A DNA stretch of 64,000 bases from Prinsepia uniflora (lineage: Eukaryota > Streptophyta > Magnoliopsida > Rosales > Rosaceae): NCBI GenBank assembly GCA_032719365.1, contig CM064868.1:11008235-11072234 (forward strand), written 5' to 3'. A program made the translations under genes and the position numbers. Of this stretch, positions 52,879 through 64,000 are shown piece after piece. A model generated the notes under the pieces. That model ran no database searches. It saw only the letters and a program-made list of their open reading frames with translations, and was not told the origin of the DNA. The number at the start of each line of letters is the position of its first letter. Position 1 is the stretch's first letter.

Positions 52879-54332
52879 CTGGTTGTAACAACCCGTACCT
52901 ACGGGAAGGGTAAAAATGTAATTTTTGTGAAGTTTTGTAAAAAGGACGATTTTGCCCTTGTGAATAGTAAACGAAAAGTTGACTTTTTGTATTATCGATT
53001 GGATGAGTGTTAGCCCTTGACCGTGACGTAGGTTAGGACATCACGAGTCCGTAGACAGGCGGCAGGTTCGATTCGGACAACCAGAGGAAAAGTTATGATG
53101 TACGGAAGGTTGGGGGCGTTACCGTAATTTTGAGTTAATAGGGGAAATGTTGACTTTTTGGAGGATTTGTGATTTTCACGTAGACCGAGGACCGTTGGAT
53201 AGGTCTCGACGTCCTGAGTTCAACGACAGGCGGCACGCTGTCATCGGACGTCGGACGGAAAAGATACGGGTCTGGAAAGTCTGAGGGCAAAATGGTAATT
53301 TTGTGCAGGAGGGGCATTTTGGTCATTTTCCCTCAGCCCAATCAGATAAGGGCAGGTGGCAGAGATTTTTTGGGCTGGCCTATGGTTAGTGGACACGTGC
53401 AGGGGACTGGATGGTTCCACTACATTCTCAAATGTGCACGGTCACACGTTATCCCCATTTGAACCGTGCGCACCTTCGAAGGAAACAGAAAACAGAGAGA
53501 AGAATTGGGTGAGGCGGTGATCGATTTTGATGCTAGGGAGAGTGAAGTGTGAGTCGAGAGAGAGACAGTGAGGTAAGGAGGAGCTGGTGATCGTGGTCTG
53601 GAGTTGCAACCGTGCACGGAGGCGACGTGGTGGACGGCTGGATATTTGGAAGAAACAGAGGAGGCAGTGGACGGTGGTGACTGTTGTGTTGTGTGGTGGA
53701 CCGGTTTAAGCCATTAGAAGACTCAGGAGGCTAAGGGGAGTCCCACGAGCACCGTGGTGGGTGACGGTTCTAACGGCGGCGCCGGAATCGAAAGGTAACC
53801 TCTTTTGCTCTGTTTTTCGTGGATTTTCATTTCAAAAGTCGTGGACCTAGAGCTAGAATCGAAGGGTTTGGTGAGTGAAGGGAGGTTTAGGGAGGTCCTA
53901 GGAGTCGTTTGTGGTGGTTGCCGTGACGGGAAGTTCACGGTGGGAGGTGGTTCGACGGCGGGTACTCTGTACCCTGTTTAGCCGTGATTTTCAAACGGAA
54001 AATCGTGGAGTTGGAGGGTGAGTCGAGGGATTTCGTGAGTTGTGTGTGGTTCAGTGAAGTCGTGGAAGGAGTTTGGAGTGACCACCGTGAAGGGGGACGT
54101 GCTGGGTGGCCGGAAAGGAAAACAGAGGTTGGTTGGTTTTTCTTTCGAGCTTCAGTTGTGAAGCTATGGGTTGAATCGAGCCAAGAGAGTGAGGGGGATG
54201 AATTCTCTGAGATTGGACGAAGCTGTAGGTGAAGATAGGAAGGGAAACAGTGGCCGGACGGCGGAGAACGGTTCTCGCCGGTCCGGGTTGCCGTCTGGTG
54301 CGAACCGGGTTCGAGCAAGGAAGACGGTGGCA

Positions 54333-54394
54333 CTGTAGCAGGCGCGTGAGGCCCACGCGCAGCCACTTTGGGCGGCGCGTGGGGGCACGTGGGG
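54333..54394 (+). promoter_or_regulatory. Conserved GC-rich LTR module, copy in Z 5' LTR
   Basis: CTGTAGC, then GGCGCGTG-AGGCC-CACGCGC, AGCCACT and GGCGGCGCGTGGGGGCACG. The 3' LTR copy (61815-61876) has one stem base changed (CACGAGC). Confidence 0.6.
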
Positions 54395-55075
54395 AGGCAT
54401 CCGGTCAAGCTTCCAACATGAGTTTAGTCCTAAATGTTCTAACGAATCCAATGGTATAGTTTTCGGGTTAATCGGACGGTGTTACGGGATGATTCGGGAA
54501 TCCGTAAGGTTTAGGGTTTAGGATTAAAATATGATTAAATTCCCGAAAAATTGGGGAAAATAGGGAAGGTATCCTTGATGTAATTGTGACCCTATTTGGT
54601 ATCTATTGACAGGACGGGAGACACCAGAGACGGTTGAGGAGCGCACGGGGCGCGAGTGACGTGTTGTGAACCGTGAGTGGACTCTTTCTTACTTCCGAGC
54701 ATGCCTAACTGTTTTTATTAAATGTTTTATGCTTTTATGTGTGTTTATATGTGGTTGAGATGTTTGCACGTTTTTCGAGACGTTTTTGGGATTTTGCACG
54801 TTTTTCGAGAAAAAGCGGGTTTTCAGAGTTTGATGTTATAATTCAGAAATTTAACCTAAAAACGTTTTCTGATGATGGTAAATAGGTTGTGGAATATGAT
54901 TTGGGATTTTCCTATGGTTTTGTTATGAACATGGATCTTTTCCGGATTTGGGTTCGGAATGTCGGTTCCGAACGCCGGAAGGGCTTCGAACCGGGGATTT
55001 CGAATTCGAATTTGGCGATGGATTTTGAATTGGTTTTACACTGGATATGGATTGGATTTGCTGGATCTGGATATT

Positions 55076-55250
55076 GGGTTTAAAGACCCGGATATTGATT
55101 GACGGGGGACGGGCCCGGATTGAGTTTAAAGACTCGGGAGTTTAAAGACTCGGATATTACGATATTACCCCCATAGGCCTATTGAGTTTAAAGACTCGGG
55201 AGTTTAAAGACTCGGATTTATATGTGAGGCCTGGTTGAGTTTAAAGACTC
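55076..55250. repeat. Hairpin array in Z 5' LTR
   Basis: One GGGTTTAAAGACCC (55076-55089) and five GAGTTTAAAGACTC (starting 55122, 55138, 55184, 55200, 55237). The arms covary (GGGT/ACCC against GAGT/ACTC). Confidence 0.8.
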
Positions 55251-55878
55251 GGATAGGTCCAGCAGGTTTGATCGGGTTATACTCTGGTTTCTATATCAGT
55301 TTTATAGTGCATCTGTTTCTTATGATGTTTTATAGTGTTTCTGTTTCTTATGATGTTTCATATTATGGTTTTTTTCTAATACTTCGTTGAGCATGCCTGG
55401 TTTTAAACCGGAGGGAACAAATGATTTTATTTCCTTACTTTGATTCGCTGGTAAACGGTTTTAAAACTTTCATTCCTTTTGGTCCACTCACACCTTTTGT
55501 TTTTTTTAATTTCCCTCCAGGTCGTGGTGATAGCGCTGGGGTGAACGTTGAGGCAGATATCGAGGCATAGGGCTTCCGACGTTCTTCCGTTGCGGACTTA
55601 GACTTGTAGGACTTTTGGTGCCCATTTTGTAGAACCATGCTCTGGCTTACTGTTGTATATATTTACTCCTTCGTCTGATAGTTATGCTTATAGTTGTATT
55701 AAGTTTATTTTTGGGTATTGTAAGTGTGATTGTCAGACGGGAGCAGGGTTCATCCCGAGTATCGAGGTGATATTTGGTACGGGTCCTGACAATTGGTATC
55801 AGAGCATAGGTTGTGTCAATTTGTGTTGGGTCTAGGTTGTTATACTAACTCTATGCCTCTTTCAGCGTACGATTGATC

Positions 55879-58800
55879 ATGCCTCCGAGACGTGAACCCC
55901 CTCCACGACCTGAAGATGAAGCGGCGAGAGGGACTGAGAGCGCTTCGATCGAGAGAGCCCAGAGGCTAGGGGCTACTACGTTCAGCGGTGGGGCTGATCC
56001 CGAGGAAGCTCACCGATGGATCACCCGACTAGAACGTATTTTTGGGGTGATGCACTGTCCTCCCGAGGATCGGGTATTGTTAGCTACTTTTCTGTTGGAT
56101 GGAGCTGCCTACGAGTGGTGGTACATGCTGGAACTGTCCGGCTGGGATGCACATACCGTGACCTGGGAGACTTTCCGGGAGCGGTTTCTAGATCAGTACT
56201 ATCCCCGTTCTTTCAGGGATGCGAAGGAAGCGGAATTCCTTCACTTGAAGCAAGGGAACTTGACAGTTGCTGAGTATGAGCAGAGGTTCCAGATGCTATC
56301 TCGTTTTGCCCCGGCATTTGTGGCGACGGAGGCGGAGAAGTGCCGCCGGTTTGAGTTGGGCCTCCGGGGAGAGATCAGGGCCATAGTGACAGCCGGCTCT
56401 TTTTCTACATTCCGAGAGTTGTCTGATGCTGCTGTCAGGGTGGAGGCCAGTTTACCTGCTAGACCACAGTATTCGGGCAGTGTTCGACGCCGAGAGCAGT
56501 CATTTCCAGGAGCATCGAGTCAGAGGCCCCTGAAACGGGGTAATTTTGGTGGATCATTATCGGCTGGCGGAGCCCGGTTTAGCAGACCAGGCAGTTTTCA
56601 GGGCTCGGGATTTCGAGGAGCTAGGTCACAGCCGACTCCTCAGGCGAGTGCGACTTCAGTGGCTTCTACAGGGAGGCATACCGGTGGACCCGGTAGGGAC
56701 ACTTGCTTCTATTGTGGAGAGCGAGGACACTTCCGTCGGGAGTGCCCATTGTTAGCTCCGGAGGGTGGAGCAGGCAGAGGTGCAGCAGAACCCGGGCGGA
56801 GTACTGCTTCAGTGTCAGGGGCGGCAGGCCCCAGGGGTGGCGGTGGTGCCACGAGCAGTTCCAGAGGGCGCGGTAGGTCATCGGGACCTCAGGCGCGAGT
56901 TTTTGCGATGACTCAGCAGGAGGCTAGGTCAGCACCGGGAGTGGTGACAGGTACACTCACCATACTTGGTCACACTGTTTTTACTTTGATAGATCCCGGG
57001 GCTACCCATTCATTTATAGCTCGGAGTTGTAGTCTGGTTAAGGAGAGGGAGGTGTCTACTTTGGATTGTGCGTTAGGAGTGAGTACACCTACTGGGGAGG
57101 TGTTGGTAGTGACTCAGGTTTTGAGAGAGTGTCCGGTGATGGTAGGCCAGGTGGAGTTACTGGCAGATTTGTTACTCTTGGATTTACGGGACTTTGATGT
57201 GATCTTGGGTATGGACTGGTTGACGAGACATCATGCTTCTATCGAATGTTTCGATAGGAGAGTGACTTTTCGGAGTCCCGGATTATCAGAGACTACATTT
57301 CAGGGGGATCAGCGTGCACTTCCTACGGGAGTTATTTCGGCACTCGAGGCTAGTAAACTGTTACGTAAGGGGTGCCAGGGTTACCTAGCTCATGTGGTGG
57401 ATACGCGTGCTACGCCAGTGAGGGCGGAGGATATACCAGTGGTACGGGAGTTTCCCGATGTTTTTCCCGAGGAGTTGCCAGGACTACCCCCACATCGAGA
57501 TCTTGAGTTTACGATTGAGCTTCTACCAGGTACACAGCCTATTTCTCAGACTCCTTATCGTATGGCACCTGCAGAATTGAGGGAACTTAAGGCCCAGTTG
57601 CAAGAGTTGGTCGATATAGGATTCATTCGACCGAGTATGTCACCTTGGGGAGCACCTGTTTTATTTGTCAAGAAAAAGGACGGAGGATTGAGATTGTGTG
57701 TGGATTACAGGCAACTGAATAAGGTAACTATTCGGAATAAGTACCCCCTACCCCGGATTGATGATTTGTTTGACCAGCTCAAGGGAGCACAGTATTTCTC
57801 GAAGATTGATCTTCGCTCCGGCTATCACCAGTTAAGGGTTAAAGAGGAGGATATACCGAAGACAGCTTTCCGGACCAGGTATGGTCACTATGAGTTTGTG
57901 GTGATGCCTTTTGGTTTGACTAATGCCCCAGCAGCTTTTATGGACCTTATGAACCGAGTGTTCCGGCCCTACTTGGATCGTTTTGTGATTGTCTTCATTG
58001 ATGATATTTTGGTGTATTCGAAGAGTGCGAAGGCGCATGAGAAACACCCGAGGATCGTGCTTAAAACGTTGAGGGAGCATCAGTTGTATGCGAAGCTCAG
58101 TAAGTGTCAGTTCTGGTTGACCAGTGTTGGATTTCTTGGCCATGTGATTTCGGCCGAGGGCATTCGTGTGGATCCTCAGAAAGTTGAGGCGGTAGCCAAT
58201 TGGGAACAGCCTAAGACGGTAACGGAAATCCGGAGTTTTCTGGGTTTGGCAGGGTATTACCGACGTTTTATTGAGGGCTTTTCTATTCTTGCAGCACCGT
58301 TGACGAGGTTGACACGGAAGGGAGTTCGGTTTGAGTGGGATGAGAACTGTGAACAGAGTTTCCAGGAGCTTAAAAGGCGGTTGACATCTGCTCCTGTGTT
58401 AGCCCTTCCAGATGATAGTGGGGAGTTCGAGGTGTACAGTGACGCTTCTTTACAAGGTTTGGGTTGTGTTTTGATGCAGCACGGGAAAGTGATTGCTTAT
58501 GCTTCCCGGCAATTGAAACCCCATGAGGTGAACTACCCTACACATGACTTGGAACTGGCTGCGGTGGTTCATGCATTGAAGATTTGGCGACATTACTTGT
58601 ACGGTGAGAAGTGCAGGATCTTCACGGACCACAAGAGTTTGAAGTATTTGTTCACTCAAAAGTAATTGAACCTCAGACAGCGCCGTTGGTTGGAGTTGCT
58701 TAAGGAATACGACTGTACTATTGAGTATCATCCAGGGAAGGCTAATGTGGTAGCCGATGCTTTGAGCAGGAAGTTAGCTGGTTCTTTGTCGTATCTGAGG

Positions 58801-60330
58801 ACAGTACGATTACCTTTGCTGGTTGAGCTCCGTAGGTTGGGAGTAGAGTTGATTGTGGATGATCAGGGAGCACTCCTAGCGAGTTTCCATGTGCGACCCG
58901 TTTTGATTGATCAGGTGATTGATGCTCAGTTTGAGGACCCTATTCTGGGCATCATTCGGATTGAGGTCGAGGCTGGAGAAAGACAGGATTTTGAGATCCG
59001 TGAGGATGGAGCCTTGGTTAAGAATGGACGGTTGTGTGTACCTGAGGATGAAGTTTTGAAGAAGGTGATATTGGATGAGGCTCACTGTTCAGCTTATGCG
59101 ATGCATCCTGGTGGGACCAAGATGTATCGTACACTTCGAGAGCATTACTGGTGGTCAGGGATGAAACGTGAAATTGCAGAGTATGTCAGTAGATGCTTGA
59201 TTTGTCAACAGGTAAAAGCCGAGCGGCAGAGACCTTATGGAGCAATGCAACCTTTGCCGATCCACGAGTGGAAATGGGATCACCTGACTATGGATTTTGT
59301 GTTCAAGCTTCCGAGAACACCGAAGGGACACGATGGTGTGTGGGTTATTGTGGATCGACTTACGAAGTCTGCTCATTTCTTGCCAGTACGGGAGAACTTC
59401 AGGTTGGAACAGTTTGCACAGTTGTTTATAAATGAGATTATTCGGTTACATGGGACTCCGGAGTCGATAGTATCTGATAGAGATCCGAGATTCACTTCTC
59501 GATTTTGGCAGAGCTTACAGGAAGCTTTTGGGACTAAATTACACTTTAGTACTGCTTTTCATCCTCAGACAGATGGGCAGTCTGAGCGGACTATTCAGAT
59601 TCTTGAGGACATGATGCGAGCTTGTGTGCTTCAGTTTTAGGGTACTTGGGAATCACATCTGCCTTTGATGGAGTTCGCCTACAATAACAGTTATCAGGAG
59701 AGCATTGGGATGGCTCCTTACGAGGCTTTGTATGGGCGGCAGTGTCGGACTCCATTGTGTTGGACTGAAGTTGGTGAGAGGAGGTTGACTACTTCTGAGC
59801 TGGTGGAGCTTACTCAGGAAAAAGTGACATTGATTAGGGATCGATTGAAGGCAGCGCAGGACCGCCAAAAGAGCTACGCTGACCGTAGGATCAGGGATTT
59901 GGAGTTTGCTGTTGGAGACTGGGTTTTCCTGAAGCTATCTCCTTGGAAAGGAATTGTACGATTTGGCAGACGAGGGAAGTTGAGTCCTCGTTACATTGGA
60001 CCGTATGAGATCTTAGAGCGGATTGGTCCTGTAGCTTATCGATTGGCCTTACCAGCAGATTTGGAAAAGGTACATAATGTCTTTCATGTTTCTATGCTTC
60101 GGAAATATATTCGAGATGATTCGCATGTTTTGGAAGCACAACCAGTGGAACTGAGGGAAGACTTGAGTTTTGAAGAGCAACCTGTTGCAATCTTGGATCG
60201 GAAGGATAAAGTTTTGCGAAGGAAGATGGTTCCCTTAGTGAAGGTATTGTGGAGAAATCATCAGGTCGAAGAAGCTACTTGGGAACCCGAGGCCTTGATG
60301 CGAGAACAGTACCCTTATTTATTCCACTGA
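55879..60330 (+). pseudogene. Z gag-pol polyprotein frame with two nonsense codons
   Basis: One frame of 1,483 codons covers the chromovirus polyprotein but is stopped by TAA at 58663-58665 (codon 929, in the RNase H region after KYLFTQK) and TAG at 59638-59640 (codon 1254, in integrase after ACVLQF). Visible domains: Gag, zinc knuckle CFYCGERGHFRREC (about 276-289), aspartic protease, RT with FIDD (706-709), RNase H (YSDASLQGLG), integrase zinc finger (CLICQQVKAE) and core (MDFVFKL, SDRDPRFT, SERTIQ), and a C-terminal chromodomain (about 1430-1480, VKVLWRNHQVEEATWEPEAL). The protease triad reads D-P-G at codon 372 where family members have D-S/T-G. I start at ATG 55879, 87 bp after the 5' LTR. 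The copy cannot make a full polyprotein. Confidence 0.93.
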
Positions 60331-60365
60331 ATTTCGAGGACGAAATTCTTTTTAGGGGGGTAGAT

Positions 60366-63273
60366 TGTAACAACCCGTACCTACGGGAAGGGTAAAAATG
60401 TAATTTTTGTGAAGTTTTGTAAAAAGGACGATTTTGCCCTTGTGAATAGTAAACGAAAAGTTGACTTTTTGTATTATCGATTGGATGAGTGTTAGCCCTT
60501 GACCGTGACGTAGGTTAGGACGTCACGAGTCCGTAGACAGGCGGCAGGTTCGATTCGGACAACCGGAGGAAAAGTTATGATGTACGGAAGGTTGGGGGCG
60601 TTACCGTAATTTTGAGTTAATAGGGGAAATGTTGACTTTTTGGAGGATTTGTGATTTTCACGTAGACCGAGGACCGTTGGATAGGTCTCGACGTCCTGAG
60701 TTCAACGACAGGCGGCACGCTGTCATCGGACGTCGGACGGAAAAGATACGGGTCTGGAAAGTCTGAGGGCAAAATGGTAATTTTGTGCAGGAGGGGCATT
60801 TTGGTCATTTTCCCTCAGCCCAATCAGATAAGGGCAGGTGGCAGAGATTTTTTGGGCTGGCCTATGGTTAGTGGACACGTGCAGGGGACTGGATGGTTCC
60901 ACTACATTCTCAAGTGTGCACGGCCACACGTTATCCCCATTTGAACCGTGCACACCTTCGAAGGAAACAGAAAACAGAGAGAAGAATTGGGTGAGGCGGT
61001 GATCGATTTTGATGCTAGGGAGAGTGAAGTGTGAGTCGAGAGAGAGACAGTGAGGTAAGGAGGAGCTGGTGATCGTGGTCTGGAGTTGCAACCGTGCACG
61101 GAGGCGACGTGGTGGACGGCTGGATATTTGGAAGAAACAGAGGAGGCAGTGGACGGTGGTGACTGTTGTGTTGTGTGGTGGACCGGTTTAAGCCATTAGA
61201 AGACTCAGGAGGCTAAGGGGAGTCCCACGAGCACCGTGGTGGGTGACGGTTCTAACGGCGGCGCCGGAATCGAAAGGTAACCTCTTTTGCTCTGTTTTTC
61301 GTGGATTTTCATTTCAAAAGTCGTGGACCTAGAGCTAGAATCGAAGGGTTTGGTGAGTGAAGGGAGGTTTAGGGAGGTCCTAGGAGTCGTTTGTGGTGGT
61401 TGCCGTGACGGGAAGTTCACGGTGGGAGGTGGTTCGACGGCGGGTACTCTGTACCCTGTTTAGCCGTGATTTTCAAACGGAAAATCGTGGAGTTGGAGGG
61501 TGAGTCGAGGGATTTCGTGAGTTGTGTGTGGTTCAGTGAAGTCGTGGAAGGAGTTTGGAGTGACCACCATGAAGGGGGACGTGCTGGGTGGCCGGAAAGG
61601 AAAACAGAGGTTGGTTGGTTTTTCTTTCGAGCTTCAGTTGTGAAGCTATGGGTTGAATCGAGCCAAGAGAGTGAGGGGGATGAATTCTCTGAGATTGGAC
61701 GAAGCTGTAGGTGAAGATAGGAAGGGAAACGGTGGCCGGACGGCGGAGAACGGTTCTCGCCGGTCCGGGTTGCCGTCTGGTGCGAACCGGGTTCGAGCAA
61801 GGAAGACGGTGGCACTGTAGCAGGCGCGTGAGGCCCACGAGCAGCCACTTTGGGCGGCGCGTGGGGGCGCGTGGGGAGGCATCCGGTCAAGCTTCCAACA
61901 TGAGTTTAGTCCTAAATGTTCTAACGAATCCAATGGTATAGTTTTCGGGTTAATCGGACGGTGTTACGGGATGATTCGGGAATCCGTAAGGTTTAGGGTT
62001 TAGGATTAAAATATGATTAAATTCCCGAAAAATTGGGGAAAATAGGGAAGGTATCCTTGATGTAATTGTGACCCTATTTGGTATCTATTGACAGGACGGG
62101 AGACACCAGAGACGGTTGAGGAGCGCACGGGGCGCGAGTGACGTGTTGTGAACCGTGAGTGGACTCTTTCTTACTTCCGAGCATGCCTAACTGTTTTTAT
62201 TAAATGTTTTATGCTTTTATGTGTGTTTATATGTGGTTGAGATGTTTGCACGTTTTTCGAGACGTTTTTGGGATTTTGCACGTTTTTCGAGAAAAAGCGG
62301 GTTTTCAGAGTTTGATGTTATAATTCAGAAATTTAACCTAAAAACGTTTTCTGATGATGGTAAATAGGTTGTGGAATATGATTTGGGATTTTCCTATGGT
62401 TTTGTTATGAACATGGATCTTTTCCGGATTTGGGTTCGGAATGTCGGTTCCGAACGCCGGAAGGGCTTCGAACCGGGGATTTCGAATTCGAATTTGGCGA
62501 TGGATTTTGAATTGGTTTTACACTGGATATGGATTGGATTTGCTGGATCTGGATATTGGGTTTAAAGACCCGGATATTGATTGACGGGGGACGGGCCCGG
62601 ATTGAGTTTAAAGACTCGGGAGTTTAAAGACTCGGATATTACGATATTACCCCCATAGGCCTATTGAGTTTAAAGACTCGGGAGTTTAAAGACTCGGATT
62701 TATATGTGAGGCCTGGTTGAGTTTAAAGACTCGGATAGGTCCACCAGGTTTGATCGGGTTATACTCTGGTTTCTATATCAGTTTTATAGTGCATCTGTTT
62801 CTTATGATGTTTTATAGTGTTTCTGTTTCTTATGATGTTTCATATTATGGTTTTTTTCTAATACTTCGTTGAGCATGCCTGGTTTTAAACCGGAGGGAAC
62901 AAATGATTTTATTTCCTTACTTTGATTCGCTGGTAAACGGTTTTAAAACTTTCATTCCTTTTGGTCCACTCACACCTTTTGTTTTTTTTAATTTCCCTCC
63001 AGGTCGTGGTGATAGCGCTGGGGTGAACGTTGAGGCAGATATCGAGGCATAGGGCTTCCGACGTTCTTCCGTTGCGGACTTAGACTTGTAGGACTTTTGG
63101 TGCCCATTTTGTAGAACCATGCTCTGGCTTACTGTTGTATATATTTACTCCTTCGTCTGATAGTTATGCTTATAGTTGTATTAAGTTTATTTTTGGGTAT
63201 TGTAAGTGTGATTGTCAGACGGGAGCAGGGTTCATCCCGAGTATCGAGGTGATATTTGGGACGGGTCCTGACA
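60366..63273 (+). repeat. 3' LTR of Z
   Basis: The 2,908-bp LTR has the same length as the 5' LTR and about 11 substitutions seen by eye, mostly transitions. It repeats the GC module (61815-61876) and the hairpin array (62558-62732). Confidence 0.93.
62558..62732. repeat. Hairpin array in Z 3' LTR
   Basis: It has the same six inverted repeats as at 55076-55250, offset by 7,482 bp. Confidence 0.8.
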
Positions 63274-63278
63274 CTGGT

Positions 63279-64000
63279 GCCGGTGATCGTGATGACGATG
63301 AGTTACAGATCGGGGTGTGACTCCGTCGTAATGGGCATATGTTCGGTATCTGTGGTTCAGGGTGGATCTCAGATAGAGTTAAACTGGTTAGGGGACACGT
63401 GGTTGATGTCCGGGTATGTTGTTTCCAATCTGGTTAGAACTTCGAAATCGCGAGAGGTTGCGATTGAGGTGACGAGAGGAATGCGGGTTTTCCGCATTGG
63501 TATTGGGTATGTCGAAGTCGTTTGGGTGACTTCTCAGGTTCTACCATAATTGATGGTGGCAGATGATGTAGATGTTATTGATGTTGTTGGTTGCCACTAG
63601 TACACTGATCGTGTATTGGTTGGTGGACCAGTGATTTGTCTTGGGTCATCAGGTGGAGTGAGTATATCGAAGTTAGGTGACTGCGATTCCTCATTCTCTA
63701 CTTGGTGGCAGACGATGTCAGGTTACGTCACGTGGTGAATGCAGCGAGTTTGGTTGTATTCACATAGGATGAGTTTTGATGTCACAGTCTTGTATCATCT
63801 TTGATTTTCCTCGGTGGAATGACAAGGTTCGATACGAGGTAATCAGTGATAACCCACAGTCTCGGCGTGTCTCGTCGTTGACTAATCTATTTAGATGTGG
63901 GAAATGGTTGAGGACTTTGGACGTCGTGACGATCGGGGATCGTGACGTCTATGGGCGGTTGACGTAGTGTTGGATCTGGATCGTGATTTGGATATCCAGA
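63279..64000 (+). other. Internal region of X resumes
   Basis: After the Z target duplication the X internal sequence continues to the window edge. A Gly/Ala/Asp-rich reading (GTSAGAG before Z, AGDRDDDELQIGV after it) crosses the insertion point and then stops, so a short peptide-coding tail is possible. No pol motif is present. Confidence 0.5.

Larger units (their letters stand above)
52884..55791 (+). repeat. 5' LTR of Z
   Basis: The 2,908-bp LTR contains TTGACTTTTTG boxes, the GC module (54333-54394), a telobox-like GTTTAGGGTTTAGG (about 54511-54524), the hairpin array (55076-55250) and CAGACGGGAGCAGG before the end. ORFs within it on both strands are not genes; the same ones recur in the 3' LTR. 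Confidence 0.93.
52884..63273 (+). mobile_element. Full-length Tekay-like chromovirus Z (Ty3/gypsy)
   Basis: A 10,390-bp element has two 2,908-bp LTRs (52884-55791 and 60366-63273) that start TGTAACAACCCG and end GGGTCCTGACA. The perfect CTGGT duplication is at 52879-52883 and 63274-63278. The PBS TGGTATCAGAGC is at 55794-55805 and the polypurine TTTAGGGGGG ends at 60360. I count about 11 substitutions between the LTRs (about 0.4%), so the insertion is recent but older than the intronic Copias. The gag-pol frame carries two nonsense codons. A chromodomain at the end of integrase and the long LTRs point to the Tekay/Del chromovirus lineage. Confidence 0.95.
45415..64000 (+). mobile_element. 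Gypsy element X: 5' LTR plus non-coding internal region, nested insertions
   Basis: The 5' LTR starts TGTAACGACCCGTCC (45415) and ends GGGTCCTGTCA (51712). Without solo LTR Y it is about 3.27 kb. It is followed by the initiator-Met PBS TGGTATCAGAGC (51716-51727). The internal region continues 51713-52878, is broken by element Z, and resumes at 63279 to the window end. In these roughly 1.9 kb I find no gag, protease or RT, so X is probably a non-autonomous LARD-like derivative of the same lineage as Z. The 3' LTR is outside the window. X sits in the old Copia. Confidence 0.8.

Noticed and set aside
53058..53075. GGTTCGATTCGG in LTRs, like a tRNA B box
   Set aside because: No A box at suitable distance and no cloverleaf. 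The match belongs to a longer block shared by these LTRs.
53720..54460. Several ORFs of 70-157 codons on both strands within the Z LTR, repeated at 61205-61940
   Set aside because: They lie inside a GC-rich LTR, overlap each other in several frames and recur exactly in the other LTR. None has a recognisable domain.

Overview
The window is nuclear DNA from a flowering plant, almost certainly a eudicot. It has many-exon genes with GT-AG introns, plant-specific families (CNGC channel, CAR-type C2 protein, long PDS5) and nested LTR retrotransposons primed by initiator-Met tRNA. A Cassandra-type LTR and the general repeat style would fit Rosaceae, but that is a guess.

Layout. 1-2100: two exons of a broken CNGC20-like channel gene (minus strand) and a weak exon candidate. 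2100-6600: gene-poor, with a Cassandra solo LTR carrying a 5S-RNA-like promoter, a bHLH gene fragment and small tandem duplications. 6614-10914: an LTR-like repeat split by a 3.46-kb solo LTR (called A below). 11755-34139: a complete 34-exon PDS5 gene (1,665 aa, Tudor-like domain near the C-terminus). Two intact Copia elements with identical LTR pairs lie in its introns 11 and 22, in opposite orientations. 34140-41415: intergenic DNA with a MITE-like element, then a 165-aa C2/CAR gene (37307-38954) and ALKBH2 (39882-41415).

41870-64000 is a stack of nested transposons. An old Copia on the minus strand is interrupted by gypsy element X, which runs off the window. The LTR of X is interrupted by solo LTR Y. 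The internal region of X is interrupted by a full-length 10.4-kb Tekay-like chromovirus, Z. Target-site duplications support A, Y, Z and both intronic Copias.

Three host genes can be read in full. PDS5 acts on cohesin in chromosome cohesion and DNA repair, ALKBH2 reverses DNA alkylation, and the C2 protein is a membrane or ABA-signalling adaptor. They are neighbours, not a pathway.

The least expected signal is in the gypsy LTRs. The related LTRs A, X, Y and Z each carry (i) a conserved GC-rich module of about 60 bp with an invariant 7-bp stem and a variable loop, and (ii) an array of short hairpins whose stem sequences differ while pairing is kept. X also has a dense island of perfect palindromes and bZIP (ACGT-core) sites.
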